A DNA stretch of 31,729 nt from Eshraghiella sp964414835 (GTDB lineage Bacteria > Bacillota > Clostridia > Lachnospirales > Lachnospiraceae), in the NCBI GenBank assembly GCA_964414835.1, contig CAYPWY010000022.1:1-31729 (forward strand). The letters run 5' to 3'. The translations under genes and the position numbers were made by a program. Each line of letters begins with the position of its first letter. Within the stretch, counting starts at the first letter, position 1. The notes beneath the pieces were generated by a model. The model saw only the letters and a list, made by a program, of their open reading frames with translations. It was not told the DNA's origin and searched no databases. Positions 24,507 through 31,729 of the stretch are shown in pieces.

Positions 24507-25262
24507 TTAACCGATAACATCTTTCATTGTATACATACCGGCAGGTTTCCCACTGAGGAATTTAGCCGCCTCAACAGCGCCTTTTGCAAATACATTTTTG
24601 GAATAAGCCGTATGCTTTAATTCAATAACCTCATCCTCGCCTGCAAAAATAACCTGATGCTCTCCCACAATGGTTCCGCCTCTTACGGCGCTGATTCCGA
24701 TTTCCTTCTTAGGACGCTGTATTCTGTCTGCACTTCTGTCATACTTGTAGCTGTATGGCTCATCCAGACTTTCATTGACAGCATCAGCAAGTGCCAGCGC
24801 CGTTCCGCTAGGCGCATCAAGCTTAAAATGATGATGTTTCTCAACAATCTCAATATCGAAGCCTGCCTCAGCAAGAAGCGGTGATACCGATTTAAGCACC
24901 TTAAAAAGCGTATTTATTCCAAGTGACATGTTGGCAGAACGGAGAACTGCCGTTTTGGCGCTTACCTGTTCCACTTTGGCAGCCTGCTCCTCACTAAGAC
25001 CTGTTGTGCAAAGCACCAAAGGCAGCTTTTTATCCTGACAATAATCAAGAAGCGCATCAACAGCCTTGGCAGATGCAAAATCAATTACAACATCCGCATC
25101 AACATCACAATCCTTAATGGCGGAAAACACAGGATATTCATTATGTCCGTCATCAAAAATGTCTATTCCTGCCACTATCTCGGAAGCATCGTCATCTGCA
25201 ACAATTTTAGTAACGACCTGACCCATTTTGCCGTTGCAGCCATGCATAATTATTTTTGTCAT
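24507..25262 (-). CDS. dapB: 4-hydroxy-tetrahydrodipicolinate reductase
   Basis: DapB is the NAD(P)H-dependent second step of the diaminopimelate/lysine branch, acting on the DapA product. The 251-residue protein has the N-terminal dinucleotide-binding motif GCNGKMG (8-14), the SANMSLGINTLF segment, and the signature EKHHHFKLDAPSGTALALAD holding the catalytic His pair and Lys. ATG 25262 has AGAGGT (25270-25275) at 7 bases; a TTG six codons upstream would use that same site as coding sequence and is rejected. It starts 23 bases after the dapA stop and shares the lysine-riboswitch control of dapA. Confidence 0.97.
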   Translation of the reverse strand: MTKIIMHGCNGKMGQVVTKIVADDDASEIVAGIDIFDDGHNEYPVFSAIKDCDVDADVVIDFASAKAVDALLDYCQDKKLPLVLCTTGLSEEQAAKVEQVSAKTAVLRSANMSLGINTLFKVLKSVSPLLAEAGFDIEIVEKHHHFKLDAPSGTALALADAVNESLDEPYSYKYDRSADRIQRPKKEIGISAVRGGTIVGEHQVIFAGEDEVIELKHTAYSKNVFAKGAVEAAKFLSGKPAGMYTMKDVIG

Positions 25263-25285
25263 TATTATTACCTCTTTCAAAAAAA

Positions 25286-26170
25286 TTATATTAAACCATA
25301 ATTCTTCATTGCGTTTTTAAGACTCTCAAGATTCTTCGGCTCCATAGGTGAAAGCGGCATTCTCAACGGTCCCACATCCATACCCATAAGATTCATTGCA
25401 TGCTTAACCGGTATAGGATTAACCTCACAGAAAAGTGCTTTGACAAGCTCTACTGCCTGAAGCTGTTTACGGCATGCGCTCTCCACATTGCCTGCAAGAT
25501 AATCCGCAGGAATCTCATGAGTCTGTCTTGGCGCAACGTTGGATAAAACAGAAATAACACCCTTTCCTCCCAAGGACATAATAGGCACTATCTGGTCATC
25601 ATTGCCCGAATACAAGTCAATTTTGCCATCCATTATGCTCATAAGCGCAGCAACCTGAGAGATGTCGCCTGATGCCTCCTTGATACCTACCACATTAGAT
25701 GCTTCCTTACAAATAGCAGCCACAGTATTAGGCAGTATATTACAGCCTGTTCTTCCCGGCACATTATAAAGAATAACCGGAAGCTTCACAGCGTTTGCAA
25801 TGGCCTTAAAATGACCTGTAAGACCTGACTGTGTTGCTTTATTATAGTAAGGTGTAACACACAAAAGACCATCTGCTCCTGCATCCTGCGCATCCTTTGA
25901 AAGGTCTATTGCAGATTGGGTGCAGTTGGAGCCTGTCCCGGCAATTACAGGCACTCTTCCCTTAACCTGTTCAATGCAGAATCTGATAACATCAATATGC
26001 TCCTCTGTGGAAAGAGTAGACGCCTCTCCCGTTGTTCCGCAGATAATGATACTATCTGTCTGATTGGAAATCTGAAAATCAATAATCTCGGCAAGCTTGT
26101 CATAATTGACGCTGCCATCCTGATGCATAGGTGTTATAAGTGCCACACCTGCTCCTGTAAAAATTGACAT
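25286..26170 (-). CDS. dapA: 4-hydroxy-tetrahydrodipicolinate synthase
   Basis: DapA condenses pyruvate with aspartate semialdehyde, the committed step to diaminopimelate (peptidoglycan) and lysine. The 294-residue TIM-barrel enzyme has the expected length. Visible active-site residues are Thr46-Thr47 in CGTTGEAS, Tyr135 in ILYNVPGRTG, and Schiff-base Lys164 in GIKEASGD. ATG 26170 is chosen for AGGAGG at 26177-26182 (6 bases); the frame is open to 26212, but those codons have no ribosome binding site. A lysine riboswitch and its terminator lie directly upstream, so expression should fall when lysine is high. Confidence 0.97.
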   Translation of the reverse strand: MSIFTGAGVALITPMHQDGSVNYDKLAEIIDFQISNQTDSIIICGTTGEASTLSTEEHIDVIRFCIEQVKGRVPVIAGTGSNCTQSAIDLSKDAQDAGADGLLCVTPYYNKATQSGLTGHFKAIANAVKLPVILYNVPGRTGCNILPNTVAAICKEASNVVGIKEASGDISQVAALMSIMDGKIDLYSGNDDQIVPIMSLGGKGVISVLSNVAPRQTHEIPADYLAGNVESACRKQLQAVELVKALFCEVNPIPVKHAMNLMGMDVGPLRMPLSPMEPKNLESLKNAMKNYGLI

Positions 26171-26217
26171 ATTTTTCCTCCTGAATTTTAATACAAAAAC
26201 TTCCTGATACACTAATA

Positions 26218-26242
26218 AAGAGTTGGCAAGATGCCAACTCTT
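26218..26242 (-). terminator. Lysine-riboswitch expression-platform terminator
   Basis: A perfect 11-base-pair stem (26218-26228 with 26232-26242) with a 3-base loop follows the lysine aptamer, with a U-rich tail (CUUUAUUAG) on the minus transcript. It lies 47 bases before the dapA ATG and would stop transcription when lysine is bound. Confidence 0.85.
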
Positions 26243-26272
26243 AAAGTCATACTCTTAATAGAATAACACTTT

Positions 26273-26433
26273 AGTAGCTCTCCATCTTGCGATGACAGTA
26301 ATATGGATATTATCCATATTCCCAGCATTCATAATCTCAGGAATTATGCTGCTTCGGCACCATTCCCTTTCCCCCGTGCTCACCTATGCCTGACATATCA
26401 CACGGTATACTGATTAATGGCGCAACCTCTACT
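26273..26433 (-). ncRNA. Lysine riboswitch (L-box) aptamer
   Basis: Read on the minus strand, the 161-base element has the L-box conserved blocks in order: AGTAGAGGTTGCGCC at the 5' side, GGGAAAGGG followed by GGTGCCGAAGCAGC, GCTGGG, ACTGTCATC, and GGAGAGCTAC at the 3' side. AGTAG (26429-26433) pairs with CTACT (26273-26277) to close P1. A strong inner hairpin lies at 26300-26320. It fills most of the gap between the SSB-like gene and dapA; an intrinsic terminator follows at 26218-26242. Class assignment is by recalled consensus and by the lysine-synthesis genes downstream. Confidence 0.93.
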
Positions 26434-26454
26434 TAATATATTTCTTATATAAAC

Positions 26455-26484
26455 AGTGTATCATTACTGTTGACAATAGTCAAC
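26455..26484 (-). promoter_or_regulatory. Promoter of the dapA-dapB leader with palindrome over the -35
   Basis: Minus strand: -35 TTGACT (26478-26483), 17-base spacer, -10 TACACT (26455-26460) with TGA before it (extended -10). The -35 is embedded in a perfect palindrome, GTTGACAATAGTCAAC (26469-26484, plus strand), a possible repressor site. Predicted start near 26448, about 15 bases before the aptamer. Confidence 0.7.
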
Positions 26485-26489
26485 ACCTT

Positions 26490-27119
26490 TTACACATCTA
26501 AAAATTCAATTTTGCTTACTGACACTTCATATGCCACTCTTTTTTCACATTCTTCATCATTTATGCGCTTTGTGTACTCACGGCTCTGAATCCTTCCATA
26601 TATCCTTATATGTCCGCCAACCTCAAAGCCTGCTGCATATCTGGCATTACGGCCCCATGCTATACACGGTATATAATCTGATTTTCCATAAGGTCTGTTG
26701 ACTGCTATGAGAATATCTGCAATTTCCCTTCCAAGGGGTGTTTTTCTGTAAATCGGCGGTTTGCAGATATATCCGTCCAGATATATCTGGTTGGTGCTCA
26801 TATCCTCATCATAATTATCCAGAAATTCCAGTTCCCTGACAAAAATAGAAAGAACAAGTCTGTTCTTTGTCTCCTCATGTCTGTTGTATGAGCGGAACTG
26901 ACCCGATGCTTCAATAATCATACCACGCAAATCCTCATTAACATCAACCAGTCTTTCCGAAACCATCAAAGGAATCACATCCACACTGTTGCTGAGACGA
27001 TTAACGGATATATTTACTGTATAAAATCCTTCCCCATACACCTCGTGGCTGAATTCAAATTCAGATACCACCTCTCCGATAATAGTAACTTTGTTGTTTT
27101 CAATAACCTTATCAACCAT
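26490..27119 (-). CDS. Tandem OB-fold SSB-like single-stranded-DNA-binding protein
   Basis: A 209-residue protein with two OB-fold units: an N-terminal one (about 1-103) and a C-terminal one (about 108-209). The second resembles SSB best, with DGYICKPPIYRKTPLGREIADILIAVNRPYGKSDYIPCIAWGRNARYAAGF, the SSB strand pattern with the conserved W of the WG(K/R) motif. It ends at SKIEFLDV and lacks the long flexible linker and acidic DDDIPF-type tip by which classical SSB recruits partners. ATG 27119 has GGGAGA about 9 bases upstream. It is divergent from typA and sits upstream of the lysine leader. It is probably an accessory, not the main, SSB (inference). Confidence 0.82.
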   Translation of the reverse strand: MVDKVIENNKVTIIGEVVSEFEFSHEVYGEGFYTVNISVNRLSNSVDVIPLMVSERLVDVNEDLRGMIIEASGQFRSYNRHEETKNRLVLSIFVRELEFLDNYDEDMSTNQIYLDGYICKPPIYRKTPLGREIADILIAVNRPYGKSDYIPCIAWGRNARYAAGFEVGGHIRIYGRIQSREYTKRINDEECEKRVAYEVSVSKIEFLDV

Positions 27120-27157
27120 TCTTCTGTTTCTCCCTTCTACTTAACCTGCCCCCATTC

Positions 27158-27166
27158 ATTATACCA
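27158..27166 (-). promoter_or_regulatory. Extended -10 promoter of the SSB-like gene
   Basis: Minus strand: TATAAT (27158-27163) directly preceded by TGG (27164-27166). No good -35 is present. Predicted start near 27152. Confidence 0.55.
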
Positions 27167-27242
27167 AATGGCAGCAATCGTTGTTTGATAATTTTATCAT
27201 TACATATTATGCTGCTTGTTTTGTTTTTAGAACAAAAAATTA

Positions 27243-27270
27243 TTGTAAATTACAGAATTTATGATAAAAT
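27243..27270 (+). promoter_or_regulatory. Sigma-A promoter of typA
   Basis: Plus strand: -35 TTGTAA (27243-27248), 16-base spacer, -10 TAAAAT (27265-27270) preceded by TGA (extended -10). Predicted start near 27277. Confidence 0.65.
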
Positions 27271-27313
27271 ATTATGGTTGTATATATGTTTATATTATTT
27301 ATCGGAGGTTTTT

Positions 27314-29143
27314 ATGATTACAAAACGTGAAGATGTGAGAAATATCGCGATTATCGCCCATGTTGACCACGGTAAGACCACACTTGTAGATGAGCTTTTA
27401 AAACAAAGCGGTACATTCAGGGAAAATCAGGATGTTGCCGAGCGTGTTATGGATTCCAATGACATTGAGCGTGAAAGAGGTATTACTATTCTTTCCAAAA
27501 ACACTGCCGTACATTATAAAGATACCAAAATCAATATTATTGATACTCCCGGCCATGCCGATTTCGGCGGTGAGGTGGAACGTGTGCTGAAAATGGTCAA
27601 CGGTGTCATTCTGGTAGTTGATGCCTATGAGGGTGTTATGCCTCAGACCAAATTCGTACTCCAGAAAGCCCTTGAGCTTGACTTGGACCTGATAGTATGC
27701 GTCAACAAAATCGACCGTCCTGAAGCAAGACCCGATGAAGTTGTAGATGAAATACTTGAGCTTCTTTTGGAACTGGATGCCAATGACAAACAGCTTGACT
27801 GTCCTTTTGTATTCGCATCAGCCAGAGACGGCTATGCCAAGTATAATATGGATGACACATCGGACAATATGGAGCCTCTTTTTGAGACTATCATCAAAAG
27901 CATTCCTGCACCGGAAGGAGATTCCGAAGCGCCTTTGCAGATTCTTATCAGCACAATTGACTATAATGAGTATGTTGGGCGAATCGGTGTCGGCAAGGTG
28001 GACAACGGTGTCATCAAGGTCAATCAGGAGGTTATGATTGTCAATCACCACGATTCGGACAAACACCAGCGTGTTAAGGTCACAAAGCTCTACGAATTTG
28101 ACGGGCTCAACAAAATAGAAGTCAGCCAGGCTACGGTTGGAGCTATTGTGGCAATTTCAGGAATTTCAGATATTAAAATCGGAGACACAATATGTTCTGT
28201 GGATAACCCGGAGGCAATTCCTTTCCAGAAAATCTCAGAACCTACAATAGCAATGAATTTTATGGTAAACGACTCTCCGCTTGCAGGTCAGGAGGGCAAA
28301 TTTGTCACCTCAAGACATCTGCGTGACAGACTTATGCGCGAGCTTAATACGGACGTAAGCCTCCGTGTGGAAGAAACGGAAAATACCGATTCATTCAAGG
28401 TTTCAGGTCGCGGCGAGCTTCATCTTTCGGTTCTTATTGAAAATATGCGCCGTGAGGGCTATGAATTTGCAGTAAGCAAAGCTGAGGTTCTCTATAAGAC
28501 AGATGAGCGCGGTCATAAACTGGAGCCTATGGAAATCGCATATATTGATGTTCCTGAGGACTGCTCCGGAACCGTAATCCAGAAGCTCAGCATAAGGAAG
28601 GGTGAGCTTAACGGTATGGCACCGCTTAACGGCGGAACCACAAGGCTTGAGTTTTCAATCCCTTCAAGAGGTCTTATCGGATACACCAATGAATTTCTTA
28701 CGGATACAAAAGGCAGCGGTGTCATAAACACCATTTTTGACGGATATGGGCCTTACAAGGGAGATATTCAGTATCGTAAGCAGGGTTCCCTTATTGCATT
28801 TGAAAACGGCGAGGCAATTACCTACGGTCTTTTCAATGCACAGGAACGAGGTACCCTTTTTATCGGTCCCGGCGAAAAGGTATACGGAGGCATGATTGTG
28901 GGTCAGACCGGACGTTCTGAGGATATTGAAGTCAACGTATGCAAAACAAAACATCTTACCAACACCCGTTCATCCAGCGCAGACGAGGCATTAAGACTTG
29001 TTCCGCCTAAAATTATGAGCCTTGAGCAGTCACTTGAATTTATTGATTCTGATGAGCTTTTGGAGGTAACTCCTAAGAATCTGAGAATACGCAAAAAAAT
29101 TCTTGATTCAACAGCCCGCTACAGAGCGAAAAAAAACAGCTAG
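27314..29143 (+). CDS. typA: Ribosome-associated GTPase TypA/BipA
   Basis: TypA/BipA is an EF-G-like translational GTPase that binds 70S ribosomes and helps ribosome assembly and stress or low-temperature growth. The 609-residue protein has the family length. G motifs: G1 AHVDHGKT (15-22), G2 RGIT (55-58), G3 DTPGH (77-81), G4 NKID (131-134). Domain II and the EF-G III/V-like domains follow, with the BipA-specific C-terminal region including the TNTRSSSADEALRLVPP segment. ATG 27314 has CGGAGG (27303-27308); the frame is open from 27185 but the extra codons cross the promoter and lack a ribosome binding site. A single-gene unit with its own promoter and terminator. Confidence 0.97.
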   Translation: MITKREDVRNIAIIAHVDHGKTTLVDELLKQSGTFRENQDVAERVMDSNDIERERGITILSKNTAVHYKDTKINIIDTPGHADFGGEVERVLKMVNGVILVVDAYEGVMPQTKFVLQKALELDLDLIVCVNKIDRPEARPDEVVDEILELLLELDANDKQLDCPFVFASARDGYAKYNMDDTSDNMEPLFETIIKSIPAPEGDSEAPLQILISTIDYNEYVGRIGVGKVDNGVIKVNQEVMIVNHHDSDKHQRVKVTKLYEFDGLNKIEVSQATVGAIVAISGISDIKIGDTICSVDNPEAIPFQKISEPTIAMNFMVNDSPLAGQEGKFVTSRHLRDRLMRELNTDVSLRVEETENTDSFKVSGRGELHLSVLIENMRREGYEFAVSKAEVLYKTDERGHKLEPMEIAYIDVPEDCSGTVIQKLSIRKGELNGMAPLNGGTTRLEFSIPSRGLIGYTNEFLTDTKGSGVINTIFDGYGPYKGDIQYRKQGSLIAFENGEAITYGLFNAQERGTLFIGPGEKVYGGMIVGQTGRSEDIEVNVCKTKHLTNTRSSSADEALRLVPPKIMSLEQSLEFIDSDELLEVTPKNLRIRKKILDSTARYRAKKNS

Positions 29144-29151
29144 AATAATTT

Positions 29152-29192
29152 ATGCTCCCCACAGGCTTCACATAAAAACCTGTGAGGAGCAT
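29152..29192. terminator. Bidirectional terminator after typA
   Basis: A 14-base stem (29152-29165 with 29179-29192) has one mismatch and a 13-base A-rich loop. It lies between convergent genes; tails on both sides are T/A-rich. Confidence 0.85.
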
Positions 29193-29216
29193 TATTATAT
29201 CAGTCTAAAATCACAT

Positions 29217-31685
29217 TTATAAATTCTCGTTCTTTAAAGTTTCAACCGTATTATCATGTCTTATTTTATTCATTGAATACAGCATTGTAATAAAAACAAC
29301 TATAAATACGCTGGCTACGGCTATTATAATGCTCTTCCACGGCATTATAAATCCCAGCGATACGCCAAACTCAATCGAACGGCTCATAAACCAATTAATC
29401 AGTATGGATACCGGAAGTCCATATATAATCCCTTTAATACCGTACAGCAGACATTCATAATTCATCATACGGTTGAAGCCTTTCTTCGTCATTCCAACCG
29501 ACTTAAGCATGGCAAACTCTCTCCGCCTTAATCCAACATTGGTGGATATTGTGTTAAATACATTGGCAATTGATATAAGAGATATAAGCACTATAAATCC
29601 GTATGAAAAAATCTTTAATATGCTGATTAGTGCTCTTAAAGAGGAAATCTGCTGTGCTATATCCTCTGAATAAACTGTCAAACCTTTATCATCAAGTATC
29701 TCACAAAGCTTATCATATGATGTCTGATGGTCATCGGAATTCATGCTATAGTATATATAACGCTCATAATCATCTCCCATAACAGCCTCAAAAGCACTAT
29801 ATGGATACATTAGGACTACCTGTGTGCTGTTTTCCACAATACCCATGGGCGGATGCTCCACCACCGCTCCGATTTTAATGTATTCAACGCTGTTTTCATT
29901 GTCATCATCCGCCACTGACAATGTCAGTTCATCACCACTGAAAACATCTATTTTAATATATTTATCACTATACAGCACAATTTTATCGTATGCCACTGCT
30001 ACAGGTTCATCGACATTCATATATATATCCGCATCCAAACCCTGCTTTTCAAGGAACTCTCTGTATTTGTCATCTTCGACGAAACATTGTATAACATCTA
30101 CATATGCCTCTCCGTAATATTCGTTTAATTTTTCAATAGTATGGTTATCCGAAACGGTGTCATCAACATTAACATACCATCCCTTGCCCGTAGCCATGTA
30201 TGTGGTATCGGTAATTCCTTCTATATCATTAATGATACTTTTCAATTCATCCACGGAAATTTTCGATACATCATCTCCCATAAGTGTAAATGATATATCA
30301 TAATTATACTCCTGAACCGCCACGCCAAATCCTTTTGTCAGGTAGTCGCAGAAGCCTGATGCCGATATAAAAAGCACTATACTTACAAAAAGCGATGCTA
30401 CCGTTGCCCTGTATTTTTTCTTATTGCGCTTAAAGTTTTTGGCGGCAAGCATTCCTTCAAATCCAAACAGTTTATATGTCAGCCTGCTTGTCTTAACCTT
30501 GTTACGTTTGATTACCACATCCCCGCTCTGACGTATTGCTTCTATTGCCGGTCTTTTTGCCGCTTTTTTGGCAGGAATATTAACAGATATCAGCACCGTT
30601 ACAAGGCATATAACTGACGATATTACAATTGACCACCATGTAACATACAGCTTAAATTCCACGTTAGATGAACCGTTAATCAAATCAAACAGTTCGCCGA
30701 TAAATTTAAAAGTTATAAATATTCCTGCTATTCCCGCAAGTATTCCTAAAGGTATGCCTATAACACACAGCAGCATTCCTTCATAAATCACACTTCGCCG
30801 CATCTGGCGCTTTGTTGCCCCCACTGACTTTAATATTCCAAACTGCTTGGTTCTTTCGCTTACGGATATTGAAAAGGCATTATAAATCAATGATATAGAG
30901 CCAAACATTATAATCAGCGAAAGTATTGCAGCCATTGTATAAAGCATACTGTTAAAGCCGTCGTTAAGGGACACGCCGCAGAATCTAAGATATTGGCTGT
31001 TATAATAGGTGCGCTCTGTATTCGGGTCAAGCCCTTCTGCAACAGCATAAATTTTTCTTATTTTCTGCGTCTGGTAAAAAATATCATAATTATAGCCGCT
31101 GCCAGCATCACACACAGTAAGCGCCGTATAACCGGCAGCGCTGTACGGCTCGAATGACGGTCTTTCGTAAAAGCCCACCACTGTAAACGTCCGTTCCCGG
31201 GTATCAATAAGCTCTTCTGCATTTTGAACCACCTCATCTTCATCATTATCATAGGCATAATACGGATCCTGTTGTATAAGAATTACATCATTCCATTGCC
31301 TCTGACCTATGTTAAGTGTTATTTTATCTCCAACCTGGTAATTCCTGTTGCCTCCGTTGGTTATCAGATGCTTTGGAAGTATAATTTCATCGGTGCTCTC
31401 CGGCATTCTTCCCTCAGTAATATTGACCGCAACAATATCGGTAAAATTTTCGCTGATTCCGCCCACAAAAAGATATGGCTTGTATTCATTATTACTTTCT
31501 ATATATGCGTAGCCTATATTCTGCAGGTATCTGTAATCCTTAATATCAGTATCCCCGTCAAAATTTGAAAGCTCAGAATCGTTGCAGTCAGTCATCCTTG
31601 CATAATATGAGCCGTCAGATGCCTGACAGTTTCTCAGCATATAGTTCTGCATACTTGTAACTGTCGTCATGACCCCTGTAAACAC
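29217..31685 (-). CDS. FtsX-type ABC transporter permease, 5' end disrupted at window edge
   Basis: An 822-residue readable part of a large permease with two FtsX-like modules. The first extracytoplasmic domain (about 15-240) is followed by three spans with LKSVGATKRQMRR, a fourth span near YRATVASLFVSIVLF, a second extracytoplasmic domain, and three C-terminal spans with LKSVGMTKKGFNRM. This family works with a separate ATPase, normally encoded just upstream, which would lie beyond the window. The frame opens at GTG 31685 without a ribosome binding site, just after an in-frame TAA (31701-31703). Full-length relatives have a first membrane span there, so roughly 30-50 N-terminal residues are missing or frameshifted. 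It is either a damaged gene or sequence error at the edge. Transport substrate unknown. Confidence 0.85.
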   Translation of the reverse strand: MFTGVMTTVTSMQNYMLRNCQASDGSYYARMTDCNDSELSNFDGDTDIKDYRYLQNIGYAYIESNNEYKPYLFVGGISENFTDIVAVNITEGRMPESTDEIILPKHLITNGGNRNYQVGDKITLNIGQRQWNDVILIQQDPYYAYDNDEDEVVQNAEELIDTRERTFTVVGFYERPSFEPYSAAGYTALTVCDAGSGYNYDIFYQTQKIRKIYAVAEGLDPNTERTYYNSQYLRFCGVSLNDGFNSMLYTMAAILSLIIMFGSISLIYNAFSISVSERTKQFGILKSVGATKRQMRRSVIYEGMLLCVIGIPLGILAGIAGIFITFKFIGELFDLINGSSNVEFKLYVTWWSIVISSVICLVTVLISVNIPAKKAAKRPAIEAIRQSGDVVIKRNKVKTSRLTYKLFGFEGMLAAKNFKRNKKKYRATVASLFVSIVLFISASGFCDYLTKGFGVAVQEYNYDISFTLMGDDVSKISVDELKSIINDIEGITDTTYMATGKGWYVNVDDTVSDNHTIEKLNEYYGEAYVDVIQCFVEDDKYREFLEKQGLDADIYMNVDEPVAVAYDKIVLYSDKYIKIDVFSGDELTLSVADDDNENSVEYIKIGAVVEHPPMGIVENSTQVVLMYPYSAFEAVMGDDYERYIYYSMNSDDHQTSYDKLCEILDDKGLTVYSEDIAQQISSLRALISILKIFSYGFIVLISLISIANVFNTISTNVGLRRREFAMLKSVGMTKKGFNRMMNYECLLYGIKGIIYGLPVSILINWFMSRSIEFGVSLGFIMPWKSIIIAVASVFIVVFITMLYSMNKIRHDNTVETLKNENL

Positions 31686-31729
31686 CGACCAAAGTGATAT
31701 TTACAGCCAAATTGTTCTGTAAAATGGGA

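Noticed and set aside
27185..27313. Longer typA start 43 codons upstream
   Set aside because: The extra codons overlap the promoter; CGGAGG and the conserved N terminus MITKREDVRN mark the start at 27314.
1..31729. CRISPR array, tRNA, rRNA, insertion sequence or prophage
   Set aside because: No regularly spaced repeats, cloverleaf-like genes, rRNA blocks, transposase or phage structural genes were recognised.

Overview
The window looks like ordinary chromosome from a low-to-moderate GC, Gram-positive anaerobe of the Clostridia, most likely Lachnospiraceae. Support comes from the gene set (AddA/AddB instead of RecBCD, a glutamine-dependent NadE fused to a nitrilase domain, a lysine riboswitch before dapA-dapB, MacB/FtsX-type ABC genes in which ATPase and permease are one polypeptide), strong AGGAGG-like ribosome binding sites, and sigma-A promoters, several with an extended TGn -10. 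I cannot name the genus. I see no rRNA, tRNA, CRISPR array, insertion sequence or prophage.

Layout. 1-50: palindromic intergenic repeat. 79-1518 (+): Mg2+ channel MgtE. 1620-6413 (-): two adjacent, probably co-translated ABC half-transporters, each ATPase plus FtsX-like permease. 6590-7576 (+): orphan NitT/TauT-type substrate-binding lipoprotein. 7668-10584 (-): a polytopic membrane protein, a cold-shock protein with its own promoter, and a coupled methyltransferase-hslO (Hsp33) pair. 10678-11628 (+): two-span membrane protein with an overlapping divergent promoter. 11680-12186 (-): SEC-C protein. 12187-12526: a 340-base gap rich in hairpins, promoters and direct repeats. 12527-12748 (+): small two-span membrane protein. 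12766-21406 (-): addB-addA and a subtilisin-family protease. 21485-23998 (+): a membrane-anchored protein resembling an FMN_bind domain without its flavin site, then nadE. 24079-27119 (-): a small lipoprotein, the lysine-riboswitch-controlled dapA-dapB operon, and a tandem-OB SSB-like protein. 27314-29143 (+): TypA/BipA GTPase. 29217-31685 (-): large FtsX-type permease whose 5' end is disrupted near the window edge.

The genes are mostly housekeeping: metal uptake, redox chaperoning, recombination repair, lysine/diaminopimelate synthesis, NAD synthesis and translation stress. Convergent gene pairs are separated by strong hairpins that could terminate transcription from both sides. No obvious multi-gene novel defence or biosynthetic system is visible. 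The less ordinary items are the structured gap at 12.3-12.5 kb, the FMN_bind-like protein that has lost its flavinylation threonine, the tandem-OB SSB-like protein without an SSB acidic tip, the paired ABC fusions with an inserted domain, the overlapping divergent promoters at 10.6 kb, and the damaged 5' end of the last permease. Many start codons were placed downstream of the longest possible start because a ribosome binding site decides them; this is noted per gene.
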